Notes: generated by a model from the sequence alone, not told the origin. 64,000 nt of DNA from Winogradskyella forsetii (GCF_013394595.1 NZ_CP053348.1:4126501-4190500); one strand, 5' to 3'. Shown: positions 26,176-36,124, numbered from the stretch's first letter. A program made the numbers and translations.

Positions 26176-26688
26176 ATGACCAAGTTAGAATTTAAAAATA
26201 CTGTTTTTGTTTTATCAGAAAAGCTATTTCCTATGGTTTCAAGAATTTTAGGTTCTCATGAAAAGACGGAAGATGCCATACAAGAGATAATGATTAAATT
26301 ATGGCAAAAAAGAGGGAAGCTTAGAGATCATCCGAATATCAATGGCTTTGTTTTTTTGACTGCTCGTAATTATTGTTTGGATGTTCTTAGGAAAAAGAAA
26401 ATTGAACCGTATGATGGGGTAAGTCATCTAAAAATTATAAAGTCTAAAGACGAAAACCAAATAGAATGGCAAGAGCTTAACCAAATTATAACTGAAATTT
26501 TAAAAACTTTACCATTACAACAGAAAGAAGTCTTTTTAATGAGAAATATAGATGGTTATGAATTTACAGAAATTGCCGCAGCATTAAACATTAAACAAAC
26601 ACATGCACGGGTTTTAATTTCTAGAGCAAGAAAAGAAATTGGTAGCGTACTTCTAAAAACATATGATTATGAAAAAGGAGCATATTAA
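26176..26688 (+). CDS. ECF-type RNA polymerase sigma factor
   Basis: A 170-aa sigma-70 family factor. Region 2 contains EDAIQEIMIKLWQKR and GFVFLTARNYCLDVLRKK; region 4 contains LPLQQKEVFLMRNIDGYEFTEIAAAL and the helix-turn-helix THARVLISRARKEI. The next gene overlaps it by about 20 bases, the usual sigma/anti-sigma layout. It may control the plug protein and the barrel/macroglobulin operon that follow, but no shared promoter motif was recognised. Confidence 0.9.
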   Translation: MTKLEFKNTVFVLSEKLFPMVSRILGSHEKTEDAIQEIMIKLWQKRGKLRDHPNINGFVFLTARNYCLDVLRKKKIEPYDGVSHLKIIKSKDENQIEWQELNQIITEILKTLPLQQKEVFLMRNIDGYEFTEIAAALNIKQTHARVLISRARKEIGSVLLKTYDYEKGAY

Positions 26689-27097
26689 AGAAATTTTCGA
26701 AAAATATAAAAATGGACAAACGTCTTTGGAAGAAGAGCAGTTTTTATTTAAAAATGCCTCCGCGGACTTAAAGTTTCCATTATTGGAATGGATAAATTTT
26801 GAGAAAAAAAATAAAAAACAAATCACAGACGATTTCAATGAAAGGCTTTGGCTTTCCTTTGAGAAAAAAACACAGCCCAAAACAAGGCTATTAAGAAGAG
26901 TCTTAATCGCTGCAGCTTCAATTGTATTACTTTTTACATTCTACATCAAAAATAAGCAAGAAAACACTCAAAGTCTATGGGAAAAAGAAGCGTTATTAAT
27001 GGAGGCCAAAAGTATGTTTTCTGAAATTGAACAAAACACGAATCGAGAAATAATTTTTGACAGTGATTTGGTTACCATATATGCTTCAAAGGAATAA
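26669..27097 (+). CDS. probable membrane anti-sigma factor
   Basis: A 142-aa protein that begins inside the sigma gene (ATG 26669; another in-frame ATG at 26663 adds two residues). A charged cytoplasmic part (1-70) is followed by one transmembrane helix (RVLIAAASIVLLFTFYIK, about 73-92) and a short extracytoplasmic tail. No zinc-finger or FecR domain is recognisable. The anti-sigma role is inferred from overlap, topology and size. Confidence 0.6.
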   Translation: MKKEHIKEIFEKYKNGQTSLEEEQFLFKNASADLKFPLLEWINFEKKNKKQITDDFNERLWLSFEKKTQPKTRLLRRVLIAAASIVLLFTFYIKNKQENTQSLWEKEALLMEAKSMFSEIEQNTNREIIFDSDLVTIYASKE

Positions 27098-27121
27098 ACT
27101 TAAACTTTAAAATTAAATATT

Positions 27122-27592
27122 ATGAAAAAAATAGCATTCACATTAACTTTTCTAGCATTATGTAGCTTTAGCATTTTTGCACAACAACAGAATAAAACAG
27201 ACTTGCAGATAAAGATTAAGGAAGATAAAAAACCATTAATCTTTGTTGACGGGAAAAAATTCGATTTTTCAATGGATTTAATAGATCAGAGTAAAATAGA
27301 GTCGGTTAATGTTATCAAAGGTGAAAAAGCCAAAGCATCATATGGCACATCAAATGGAGTGGTTTTAATTACAACCAAACTTAATGATAAGAACCTTTCT
27401 GAAACTAATGAAAAATCTGAAAATCCGAAAAAACCAGTTATCATTATTGACGGGAAAATAGCCGATCATTCAGCATTAGACATGCTTGAACCAGAACAAA
27501 TAGAAAAAGTGGAGGTTTTAAAAGGAGAAAAGGCAATAGAAAAATATAATTCGCCAAATGGAGTAGTTATTATAACGACAAAGAAGGAATAG
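27122..27592 (+). CDS. secreted protein made of two TonB-plug half-domains
   Basis: A 156-aa exported protein with signal peptide ending FAQQ (about 1-21). Two repeats follow, about residues 38-87 and 104-155, each with the pattern P-[LV]-I-x-[VI]-DGK ... I-x-x-V-x-V-[IL]-KGEKA ... NGVV-[LI]-ITTK. This is the second half of a SusC-type plug domain (DG...VTVLKD..A...YG..GANGVI.I.TK) without any barrel. It ends the sigma/anti-sigma operon and precedes the plugless barrel gene. Confidence 0.75.
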   Translation: MKKIAFTLTFLALCSFSIFAQQQNKTDLQIKIKEDKKPLIFVDGKKFDFSMDLIDQSKIESVNVIKGEKAKASYGTSNGVVLITTKLNDKNLSETNEKSENPKKPVIIIDGKIADHSALDMLEPEQIEKVEVLKGEKAIEKYNSPNGVVIITTKKE

Positions 27593-27616
27593 TTTACTAA
27601 GCACAATATAAAATTT

Positions 27617-27643
27617 AAACCTCGCATATTTGCGAGGTTTTTT
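27617..27643 (+). terminator. terminator of the sigma operon
   Basis: AAACCTCGCA (27617-27626) pairs with TGCGAGGTTT (27631-27640) around TATT, followed by T's. Confidence 0.9.
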
Positions 27644-27713
27644 ATTTGTTATACTTTACTCACTCATTTGGGCCTTTCACTCATTCTCTGTTTTTAAACC
27701 TCTTCTTCAAACT

Positions 27714-27721
27714 TACATTTG
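27714..27721 (+). promoter_or_regulatory. -7 promoter element for the barrel/macroglobulin operon
   Basis: TACATTTG, a perfect TAnnTTTG. Its last three bases are the TTG that an ORF finder would take as a start codon at 27719, which argues that translation really begins at ATG 27743. Confidence 0.55.
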
Positions 27722-27742
27722 AGTAAACCAACACAATTACTC

Positions 27743-30574
27743 ATGGGCAAAGTACCACTTAAAATCATTTTCTTTCTATTGTTCATTCCAATAATGAGCT
27801 TTGCGCAACGAGGCGTTGTAAAAGGTGTTCTAACCACGGAAACTGACGGTTTACCTTTACCTGGAGCATCTATTATTATTAAAGGAACCGCTAAAGGAGT
27901 ACTAACAGATTTTGATGGAAATTATAGCATTAATTGCAATGTTGGTGACGTTCTGGTTGTTACCTATGTGGGAATGACATCAAGAGAAATCAAAGTCACA
28001 GCAGAAATGTTTGGTGTTGAAAAACGCATTTTTGTTGAACAAATACCTGTAAAAACTATTGAAAGCGATGCGTACAACAAGGCTTTAAAATCGGTAAAAC
28101 AAGAAAGCTTTCAAATTCCTGATTTAGAAGATTCCAAGCAGACATTTAATAAAAATGGAACTTATAATCAATTCCAACGTATTAAAACGATTGATATTAA
28201 ACCACAGCATGTCCATTTAACATATTTTGATCCAGACATTTATTTTGAAGTTGGCATGAACTCCACTTTAAGTTTTCAGTATGTAAAGAATAATAATCTA
28301 CCCGAATTACAAAATAAATTTAGCCAAGGCGCCACACAAAATGGAGCATTAACTTTTCTTGGTCCAGAAACGGGAAACGTTTTTTCTTATGGTCCAAGTG
28401 TAAATAGTTTAGAATTTGATGGTACCAATTACAACTTCGATTCAAACGGACAGTTAGTCCCTTTAGGAAACGGTAATGGCAAAAAGGCGAACGCTTATGA
28501 TAACACACTTTTTAATACAGCAATTAACACATCAAACAACATATTTTTCAATGTTGAAAGCTACAATTGGATTGCCAATATAGATTATATCAATAAAAGT
28601 TCTGATGATATTTTTGGTCGTAATCGGAGTACAACCAATGATGTAATTTTGAGCTATAAAACAACCAAATATCAAGATAGAAAATTGGATTGGAACACAT
28701 TTGTTAAGTACGGAAAACGCATTAACAACCAACCCAATATTAATGGTTTTATTAATAATCTTCTCTTAAATTCTTGGATTACACCAAACTCTTTCTCTAA
28801 TACTCAAGGTACTATTATTGCAGATAATACGCAGCGCAGTTTTAATCCTTCAAACTATAATAATCCGGAATGGCTTTTTAATAATAACAAAAACTTTGAT
28901 GTTAATGATTTATTTGTGGTGAGTCTTCAAAATGATATAGAACCTAGTGATGATTTTAAAATTCAAACTCATGTAAACTATAAAACAACTGAAAATGACC
29001 AAAATTTCGGATTGGTAGCCAATACTGTTGGATTTGAAGATGGTTATTTAAGCCATAAAACCATAAAGAAAAATACTTTTAACGGTACTTTACTCCTAGA
29101 TTATGAAAAATATATTGGGGAAATTGAATTGAAATTAAATTCCGTTACCAATTATAGCCATGACAATTTAAAGTATGCATTTAAGGAATCTGAAGGCTAT
29201 GATGATTTTTCGTTTTCCAATCCAAATAGTTCAACTTTAACAGAGCATCAACGTCACAGAAATACGGTTAACCTTAAGCAAGATATTTCTATTACCCATT
29301 CAAAAGGCGTAGAGGTTGGTCTTTGTACTAATTCTTACGTGTCATCCATTCAAGGCGATAAATGGTTTTTACCAACAACAAGAGTGCAATTAAATCTTTT
29401 AGATTTAATTGATATTTACGATTTCAGATATATTTATTTAAGTGCAAGTAGTGCTTACAATATCAACGAAATGCCTTTATTCTACACCAACCAAAGTCAT
29501 AATAGTTTAACGTTATCACCTTCTGAAAGTTTAAACTACACCAGTAATATTGATTTGTTTGCGAACGAAAGTATTGAACTCGAAGAAAAACACGACTATA
29601 ATTTTAGTACCAAAGTTGGTTTTAGAATCCTTAATGCCAATTGGAATTTTGAAGCCAACTATTTTGGTTCTAAAACTGAAGGAAGCGTATTTCCCGTTTT
29701 AGAAAATAATGTGTTTCAACTTCAAAATATAGCAGATATTAATAATAGAGGTTTGGAATTGGTATTGGAAGCCTCGAACTACTCTAATGAACTAAAATGG
29801 AATGCCAACATTAACTTTTTTACCAATAATACCGAAGTTTTAAAAGTTTACAATGCTCAAGAACGCGTTGCCATTGCTGGCTTTAATTCAGTTTCAAAAA
29901 ACCTAATTGTTGGCGAACCTGCAGGAATCATAGTTGGTTCTGCTTATGCTCGAGACGAGCAAGCCAATCTAATTATTGATGTCAATGGTTATCCTATGGT
30001 TGCTACTGAACAACGTATTATTGGTGATCCTACGCCAGATTTTACGCTAGGTTTTTTCAATGCCTTAGAATGGAAAAATTTCAAATTTAATTTTACACTT
30101 AACTATCAAAAAGGAGGCGACGTCTGGAACGGCACACAAAACGTACTCAATTATTTTGGTACATCACAGCAATCCGCTGACGAAAGAGGTATTACAAACT
30201 TTGTTTTCGACGGTATAACCCAACAAGGCAATCCCAATACAACTAATGTAGATTTTTACAATCCTACAAACGGAATTGAGAATAACCGATTTGTGCGTTA
30301 CGGGTTTGAAGGCGTAGCTGAAGACGCCATTGAAGATGCTAGTTTTCTTAATTTAAAAAGCATTCAGATTTCTTACGATTTTGGTAAGGATTACGACTCC
30401 TTTTTCAGACAATTTGAAATCGGCTTTTACGCCAATAATTTATTCACTTTTACAAAATATAGTGGCGCATCCCCTCAATCTTCGCTTTTTGACACCAATT
30501 CTGGGAATAACCTCAACTTTTTTAACACACCTCTAATCACAGAAGTTGGTTTTAAAGCTCAACTTAAAATATAA
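27743..30574 (+). CDS. SusC/RagA-type outer-membrane barrel without a plug domain
   Basis: A 943-aa protein with signal peptide ending MSFAQ, then a carboxypeptidase-regulatory-like domain (about 25-95; GVVKGVLTTETDGLPLPGASI, LTDFDGNYSI). A SusC protein would next have a plug of about 120 residues with VVVGYGT and DGVP segments; here the sequence goes through a linker straight to barrel strands (from about 150), including NKFSQGATQNG and FSYGPSVN, which resemble the first strands after the plug in SusC. The C terminus ends FKAQLKI, a barrel-closing strand. The missing plug occurs in the next gene, 5 bases downstream. No SusD partner is present. The start is ATG 27743, below a -7 element. Confidence 0.85.
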   Translation: MGKVPLKIIFFLLFIPIMSFAQRGVVKGVLTTETDGLPLPGASIIIKGTAKGVLTDFDGNYSINCNVGDVLVVTYVGMTSREIKVTAEMFGVEKRIFVEQIPVKTIESDAYNKALKSVKQESFQIPDLEDSKQTFNKNGTYNQFQRIKTIDIKPQHVHLTYFDPDIYFEVGMNSTLSFQYVKNNNLPELQNKFSQGATQNGALTFLGPETGNVFSYGPSVNSLEFDGTNYNFDSNGQLVPLGNGNGKKANAYDNTLFNTAINTSNNIFFNVESYNWIANIDYINKSSDDIFGRNRSTTNDVILSYKTTKYQDRKLDWNTFVKYGKRINNQPNINGFINNLLLNSWITPNSFSNTQGTIIADNTQRSFNPSNYNNPEWLFNNNKNFDVNDLFVVSLQNDIEPSDDFKIQTHVNYKTTENDQNFGLVANTVGFEDGYLSHKTIKKNTFNGTLLLDYEKYIGEIELKLNSVTNYSHDNLKYAFKESEGYDDFSFSNPNSSTLTEHQRHRNTVNLKQDISITHSKGVEVGLCTNSYVSSIQGDKWFLPTTRVQLNLLDLIDIYDFRYIYLSASSAYNINEMPLFYTNQSHNSLTLSPSESLNYTSNIDLFANESIELEEKHDYNFSTKVGFRILNANWNFEANYFGSKTEGSVFPVLENNVFQLQNIADINNRGLELVLEASNYSNELKWNANINFFTNNTEVLKVYNAQERVAIAGFNSVSKNLIVGEPAGIIVGSAYARDEQANLIIDVNGYPMVATEQRIIGDPTPDFTLGFFNALEWKNFKFNFTLNYQKGGDVWNGTQNVLNYFGTSQQSADERGITNFVFDGITQQGNPNTTNVDFYNPTNGIENNRFVRYGFEGVAEDAIEDASFLNLKSIQISYDFGKDYDSFFRQFEIGFYANNLFTFTKYSGASPQSSLFDTNSGNNLNFFNTPLITEVGFKAQLKI

Positions 30575-30579
30575 ATCTT

Positions 30580-33500
30580 ATGAAACGTATTCTAAAACAT
30601 TCTAAAATTTCAATACTTGTAGCTCTTAGTGTTTTGTCCTTATTATCATTTAAGGCCTACAAATCGTTACATAATCCTCTCGAAAAAATCTATACTCAAA
30701 CTGATAGACCATTTTATTTTCCAAACGAAACCATTTGGTTTAAATCTTATATAGTTGGCACAGATAATACCATCTCTACATTAAGCGATATTATGCATGC
30801 CGAATTAATTTCACCAAAAGGAGCGATTGTAAAATCCTTAAGGCTTATCGTAAAACAGGGTTATGCCTATGGCGATTTTTTGATTGATGAAAATTGGGTT
30901 GGCGGTATTTACACGTTAAAATGTTATACCAATTGGATGAATAATTTTGGAGATGAGGCCTTTTTTACAAAAAAAATAACCGTTCAGAAAGTGGTAAAAC
31001 CAAACCTGCTATTGAATTTGAAGTTTGAAAAGGAAGGATACGGAAAATCATCTCAGGTCATCTCTAATTTTGAAGCCAAAGATCTAAAAAACAAACCTCT
31101 TTCCAATACTGAAATAGAATTCACAGTAAGCGTAAAAGGCAACATTATTTTATCCGAAACCTCAATTACGGATGCTGAAGGAAAACTTAAACCCACTTTT
31201 AATCTGCCAGATACTTTAGAGTCTTCAGACGTCGTTTTAAACATCTTGGTCGATTATAAAGGCACAACAGAATCGATTTCTAGGGCTGTACCTGTAGTTT
31301 TACACACTATCGACTTACAATTTTTACCTGAAAGCGGAAATATAGTCGCTGGTACGCTGAACAAAATCGCGTTAAAAGCAATTAATGAATTTGGAAAACC
31401 TGTAGATGTCAAAGGCGATATTTTAGATCAAAACAATGTTGTGGTTTCAAGTTTTGAAAGTTATCACGATGGTATGGGAAGCTTCAACCTAAATGCCGTA
31501 AATAACAAAACGTATTATGCCAAGCTAAAAGAACCATTTGTATCAGATGAATTAATACCCCTTCCAAAAGTACATAAAAATGGTGTTCGTTTTTCAGTGG
31601 TTAGTGATAGTTTAAAAACCCATATCAATCTGTTTTCAACCTATTCCACAGATTTGTTTCTAGAAGTTTCAAACGCAAGCGGTGTACTTATTAAAGAACC
31701 AATTTCAAAACAAAAAAGAATGGTTTTAGATACTAAGGATTTTCCTATTGGGATTTCAAAATTCAGTATTAAAAATGCTTATGGTAGCACATTCGCAGAA
31801 CGTTTGGTATTTCTAAATGCACATAAACAATTAAACATAGATTTGAGTTTAGATAAGGAAAGTTTCAACACCAGAGAAAAAGTAAAACTGGTGGTTAAGA
31901 CTTATGACAATGCCAACAATCCAATTCCTGCAAACCTGTCTATTGCTATTGCAGATAATAAATTAATTTCTTTTGCAGACGATAAACAAGACCATATTTT
32001 ATCGTACTTGCTATTATCTTCAGAATTAAAAGGTAAAATTCATAAGCCCGATTTTTACCTCAACCCAAAAGAACCAAAATCTAAGGAAGCTTTAGATTAT
32101 CTAATGCTAACGCAAGGTTGGAGAACATATATTGATAGCCCAATGGTGACGCCAGAAAACGCACAATTTATTGCGGAAAAAAGTGCTATTCAAACTGGTA
32201 TGGTTTTAGATAAAAAGGGAAAGCCAACGCAAGCACACCTGTTACTTTTTGATAGATATGGTAACAAAGTTTTAGTTTTTGACACCGCTGAAGATGGTTC
32301 GTTTCTATTCAAGTACAATAAAAATAGACATCTCACATTAATGGCTTATAAAGATAGCGGAGAAAGCCTCACTATAGAAAAAACCAAATTTAAAAAGGGA
32401 AATTATAAAAATCAAACTGAAAACAAGGCTTTCGAAAATAAGGATGGATTTAAGGAGTTTTCAAAAAACGAAAGACCTTTAAAACAACCTATCAAGGAAA
32501 AAGCTACGGTGGCAATTAACTTGGAAGAAGACAGTAGTAACCTAGACGAAGTCGTCGTTGTTGGTTACGGCACCATGAGCAAACAAGCTCTTACTGGTGC
32601 TGTCTCGCAAATTAGAGCTGAGGATATTTCTGTTAAGGACAACTCTATTTTAAATGTTTTACAAGGTCGCGTTGCAGGTGTAAATGTAATTAATACAAAT
32701 GGGCAACCAGGTAGCGCTCCGGCAGTTAGAATAAGAGGCGTTGGGTCAGTTTCTGGAAACAACGAGCCTTTAGTTGTGGTCGATGGTGTACCATACGAAC
32801 AATCTGCCTTAAGCGATATCGACCCTCAACGTGTATCTAGTGTCACAGTTTTAAAAGATGCGGCTGCCCAATCTATTTATGGAAGTCGTGGCGCTAATGG
32901 TGTGATCATTATTAACACAAAAAGTGGACAGGATTTCAGAAGTTATGGTAACAAAAAGAAATTAAATAATGCCAAATATAACAACTACGCCATTCACCAA
33001 TTTTACAATAATAGTCACGTAACTCTCAATACACCAAACACCTTTTATATGCCTAAATATGAAGGCGAAAGTATACCAGAAGAGCGTACAGATTTCAGAC
33101 AAACCATTTACTGGAATCCTGTAGTGCAAACCAATAGCGATGGCATTGCAGAATTGGAATTTTATAATTCTGATGCTATTACCTCTTTCAAGATTATGGC
33201 AGAAGGCATTGGTTTTAATGGCCTTATTGGTAAAAAAGAACACTTATATGCCACTAAAAAACTATTAAGTGTTGATTTTAAATCGCCAAATTATATGGTG
33301 CTCAATGACATAATTAATTTACCTATTACCATTACAAATGAAACTGAAAAATCGATTGAAACCAAGTTGGAAATTCAGCTTCCAAAGTATTTAAAGCTTG
33401 TTGAAGCTTTTGATGATAACATTACAATCGACGCAAAAAGTGCCATAACAAAAACTATAAAAGTAACACCAATTGAAAAAGGTAACGAGGTAGAAATATC

Positions 33501-35154
33501 AATACTTACAACTTCTGAAAACTATAACGATGTTGTAACAAAACAAGCGACCATTTTAAGTCCTTACTTTCCAACAGAATTATCTATTTCTGGGTCACAA
33601 TCCGAAAGTTTTGAATTCAGCATTAATCACGCAGTAGAAAACACTATCACCACAGAATTCAACATTTATACAGATGTTGTTGGCGATGTTATGAATGGTA
33701 TAGAAGCTTTAATTCGCCAACCTTATGGTTGTTTTGAGCAAACCTCATCATCAACCTATCCAAATATTATGGTCTTAAAATATTTGAAAGAAGCAGGAAA
33801 AAGCAATCCTGAAATTGAATCTAAAGCTCTAGATTTTATAATAAAAGGTTATGAAAGATTGATAAGTTTTGAAACCTCTCAAGGTGGATTTGAATGGTTT
33901 GGGCACACGCCTCCTCACGAAACTTTAACGGCTTATGGGATTTTAGAATTTACCGAAATGAAAGAGGTCTATGCTGGTGTAGATAATAAAATGATTGCTA
34001 GAACCGTGAATTGGTTATTAAGCAGAAAAGACGGGAAAGGTGGCTTTAAAAAGAGTAAAAAAGGTTATGATAGTTTTGCGAGTTCGCCATCAGATGTAGC
34101 AAATGCTTATATCGTTTATGCCTTAAGTGAAGCCAAAATTAAAGCTGATATTTCGCTAGAATATAATACAGCATACAACGATGCCATAAAAAGTAATGAC
34201 ACTTATAAAATGGCTTTGCTCGCTATGACGAGTTATAACCTTAATCAGCTAGAAAATGCTAAAACCCTTATTGCAAAGATTAAAAGCAATATTACCGAAT
34301 ATGGATTTGAAAAGCTACCTATAGAAAACACGATTACACGTTCTTATGGTGAATCTAAAAACATAGAAACCACAGCGCTGACCTTATTAGCTTTAATGGA
34401 TGAAACCACTCCAGATGAAACTTTGATTGCAGAAGGCATTGATTATTTGGTAAAACAAAGAAAACACAATAGGTTTGGTTCTACCCAAGCCACTGCAATG
34501 GCTTTAAAAGCACTTATTAATTATACTAAGAAACAGAAACAAAGAATGATGAGTGAAAGGGCTAATATAACGCTGATTGTAAATGGAAAATCATTAACTA
34601 GAAAGTTGGAGATGACCAACGATGGTAAAATTGCAATTCGTGATTTTGAATCCTATTTAACAACTGGAAAGCAAAATGTAACGGTTAAATTCAACAATTC
34701 AAAAGCCGAATTCCCCTATTCCTTAAATATAAAATGGGATAGTACTTTACCTAATAGTTCTGAAATATGTCCTTTACAATTAGAAACGACTATTTTAAAT
34801 AAAACCTATGCTGTTGGTGATAATGTGAGTTTTAATATCGCTGTTACCAACACAAAACAAGAACCACTTGCTATGACGACTGCAATTATTGGTCTTCCTT
34901 CAGGAACAACGGCACAACCTTGGCAGCTCAAGCAAATTCTTGAGGAAAATAAAGTCGCCTATTATGAGATTTTCGATAATTATTTAGTCTTTTATTGGCG
35001 AGAATTTAGAGCCTCAGAAACCAAAAATATAAGACTAGACCTTAAAGCAGATATTGCTGGAAATTATAAAGCACCTGCAAGTACAGTGTATTTATATTAT
35101 GGTGATGAAAACAAAACTTGGATTGATGGGAATGCACTTGAAATTGTTAAATAA
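30580..35154 (+). CDS. alpha-2-macroglobulin-like protein with an inserted TonB-plug domain
   Basis: A 1524-aa exported protein. Order: N-terminal hydrophobic signal (about 10-28), MG2/A2M_N-type domain (YTQTDRPFYFPNETIWFK from about 38), further macroglobulin domains to about 640, a complete SusC-type plug (about 655-782; LDEVVVVGYGT, LQGRVAGVNV, VDGVPYEQ, YGSRGANGVIIINTK), then the A2M domain (YWNPVVQTNSDGIAELEFYN, about 845) and the thioester domain with the CxEQ motif at Cys1051-Gln1054 (YGCFEQTSS). A2M proteins trap proteases with the thioester. Such a fusion suggests that the plug closes or docks onto the plugless barrel encoded just upstream. The signal lacks a lipobox cysteine. Confidence 0.9.
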   Translation: MKRILKHSKISILVALSVLSLLSFKAYKSLHNPLEKIYTQTDRPFYFPNETIWFKSYIVGTDNTISTLSDIMHAELISPKGAIVKSLRLIVKQGYAYGDFLIDENWVGGIYTLKCYTNWMNNFGDEAFFTKKITVQKVVKPNLLLNLKFEKEGYGKSSQVISNFEAKDLKNKPLSNTEIEFTVSVKGNIILSETSITDAEGKLKPTFNLPDTLESSDVVLNILVDYKGTTESISRAVPVVLHTIDLQFLPESGNIVAGTLNKIALKAINEFGKPVDVKGDILDQNNVVVSSFESYHDGMGSFNLNAVNNKTYYAKLKEPFVSDELIPLPKVHKNGVRFSVVSDSLKTHINLFSTYSTDLFLEVSNASGVLIKEPISKQKRMVLDTKDFPIGISKFSIKNAYGSTFAERLVFLNAHKQLNIDLSLDKESFNTREKVKLVVKTYDNANNPIPANLSIAIADNKLISFADDKQDHILSYLLLSSELKGKIHKPDFYLNPKEPKSKEALDYLMLTQGWRTYIDSPMVTPENAQFIAEKSAIQTGMVLDKKGKPTQAHLLLFDRYGNKVLVFDTAEDGSFLFKYNKNRHLTLMAYKDSGESLTIEKTKFKKGNYKNQTENKAFENKDGFKEFSKNERPLKQPIKEKATVAINLEEDSSNLDEVVVVGYGTMSKQALTGAVSQIRAEDISVKDNSILNVLQGRVAGVNVINTNGQPGSAPAVRIRGVGSVSGNNEPLVVVDGVPYEQSALSDIDPQRVSSVTVLKDAAAQSIYGSRGANGVIIINTKSGQDFRSYGNKKKLNNAKYNNYAIHQFYNNSHVTLNTPNTFYMPKYEGESIPEERTDFRQTIYWNPVVQTNSDGIAELEFYNSDAITSFKIMAEGIGFNGLIGKKEHLYATKKLLSVDFKSPNYMVLNDIINLPITITNETEKSIETKLEIQLPKYLKLVEAFDDNITIDAKSAITKTIKVTPIEKGNEVEISILTTSENYNDVVTKQATILSPYFPTELSISGSQSESFEFSINHAVENTITTEFNIYTDVVGDVMNGIEALIRQPYGCFEQTSSSTYPNIMVLKYLKEAGKSNPEIESKALDFIIKGYERLISFETSQGGFEWFGHTPPHETLTAYGILEFTEMKEVYAGVDNKMIARTVNWLLSRKDGKGGFKKSKKGYDSFASSPSDVANAYIVYALSEAKIKADISLEYNTAYNDAIKSNDTYKMALLAMTSYNLNQLENAKTLIAKIKSNITEYGFEKLPIENTITRSYGESKNIETTALTLLALMDETTPDETLIAEGIDYLVKQRKHNRFGSTQATAMALKALINYTKKQKQRMMSERANITLIVNGKSLTRKLEMTNDGKIAIRDFESYLTTGKQNVTVKFNNSKAEFPYSLNIKWDSTLPNSSEICPLQLETTILNKTYAVGDNVSFNIAVTNTKQEPLAMTTAIIGLPSGTTAQPWQLKQILEENKVAYYEIFDNYLVFYWREFRASETKNIRLDLKADIAGNYKAPASTVYLYYGDENKTWIDGNALEIVK

Positions 35155-35179
35155 ATAATTTTTATTTCTTTTTGAATTG

Positions 35180-35210
35180 AAACCTTGCTAGTGATAGTGA
35201 GGTTTTTTTT
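35180..35210 (+). terminator. terminator of the barrel/macroglobulin operon
   Basis: 35180-35190 pairs with 35195-35205 (11 bp including two G-U pairs, loop GTGA), then eight T's. Confidence 0.85.
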
Positions 35211-35310
35211 GTTTTTTAGGTTTCAATATCAAACCATGTCACAGCAACTGATATTCTGGATACTATTTTAGCAAAAAGTTCATGTCTTAATGGTTTTTAA
35301 GAAGACATTA

Positions 35311-35318
35311 TACTTTTG
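35311..35318 (+). promoter_or_regulatory. -7 promoter element for the small membrane protein gene
   Basis: TACTTTTG, a perfect TAnnTTTG, 20 bases upstream of the ATG at 35338. Confidence 0.5.
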
Positions 35319-35337
35319 ACTCAAACAAATTTGGATT

Positions 35338-35577
35338 ATGAAGTTTTTAAGCGAAAATTACATTGTGATAGTTATTTTACTGCTTGTGATCTGGAAAGGA
35401 ATTTTTGAACCTTTCTATTTCAAAAATAAAAAACTGAATAATAAACATCAAAAATTTATAATTTGTCAAAAACCAAAAAATATTAAGGCTTATGCTAACC
35501 TAATGAAAGCTACTCGTCTCAAAGAAAAACGATTTAGTAAGCAGCTATTGAAATTAATTAAATTAATCCTTTTATAA
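35338..35577 (+). CDS. hypothetical small membrane protein (79 aa)
   Basis: One N-terminal hydrophobic helix (IVIVILLLVIWKGIF, about 9-23) followed by a lysine-rich tail. A perfect -7 element lies at the right distance, and the gene sits alone between a terminator and the convergent UDG-like gene, which it overlaps by 20 bases. No family was recognised. Confidence 0.5.
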   Translation: MKFLSENYIVIVILLLVIWKGIFEPFYFKNKKLNNKHQKFIICQKPKNIKAYANLMKATRLKEKRFSKQLLKLIKLILL

Positions 35578-36121
35578 TTTTCTGCAACTCCGACACAACT
35601 AATTCCTCAAACCAAGGATGCTTACTTCTCCAAAAACGATTGGTCGGCGAAGGATGCGGAATCGGAAAATATGTTGGTAAATACTCTTTATAATTTCCAA
35701 CGCGCTCTGTCAAGTTCTTTTTATCGTTCAAATAATAATTTTGTGCATACGCACCAATTAAAATAATCAACTCAACATGCTCCATTTTATCCAATAATTT
35801 TTGATGCCATTGTGGTGCACATTCTGGTGTTGGTGGTAAATCTCCTGTTTTCGCTTTGCCAGGATAACAAAATCCAATAGGAACAATAGCGAAGTTTTCA
35901 GGGTTATAAAATTGTGCTTCAGAAACATTCAGCCATTTGCGCAATTGCCTTCCGCCAGGATCATCCCAAGCTTTACTTTTTTCATGAGCAATGCGTCCAG
36001 GCGCTTGACTCAATAGAATTATTCTAGAATTTTTATGTGCGCTTAGAATTGGGTTAGGTCCTAATGGCAGATGTGCTTTGCATATTTTGCATTGACTGAT
36101 GTTATGGAGTAATTCTTGCAT
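35558..36121 (-). CDS. uracil-DNA glycosylase superfamily protein
   Basis: A 187-aa member of the UDG-like fold. It starts with two CxxC-type cysteines (QCKICKAHLPLG), then LLSQAPGRIAHEKSKAWDDPGGRQLRKWL, corresponding to the uracil-pocket motif region, and HPSPTNR, corresponding to the leucine-loop motif HPSP. Whether it removes uracil is not certain: the catalytic GQDPY of family 1 is absent, as in family 4/5-like and MUG-like proteins. It follows the AAA ATPase gene after 3 bases. Confidence 0.8.
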   Translation of the reverse strand: MQELLHNISQCKICKAHLPLGPNPILSAHKNSRIILLSQAPGRIAHEKSKAWDDPGGRQLRKWLNVSEAQFYNPENFAIVPIGFCYPGKAKTGDLPPTPECAPQWHQKLLDKMEHVELIILIGAYAQNYYLNDKKNLTERVGNYKEYLPTYFPIPHPSPTNRFWRSKHPWFEELVVSELQKIIKGLI

Positions 36122-36124
36122 ACT

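Noticed and set aside
27719..27742. TTG start for the plugless barrel
   Set aside because: The TTG is part of a perfect -7 promoter element, and the signal peptide fits ATG 27743.
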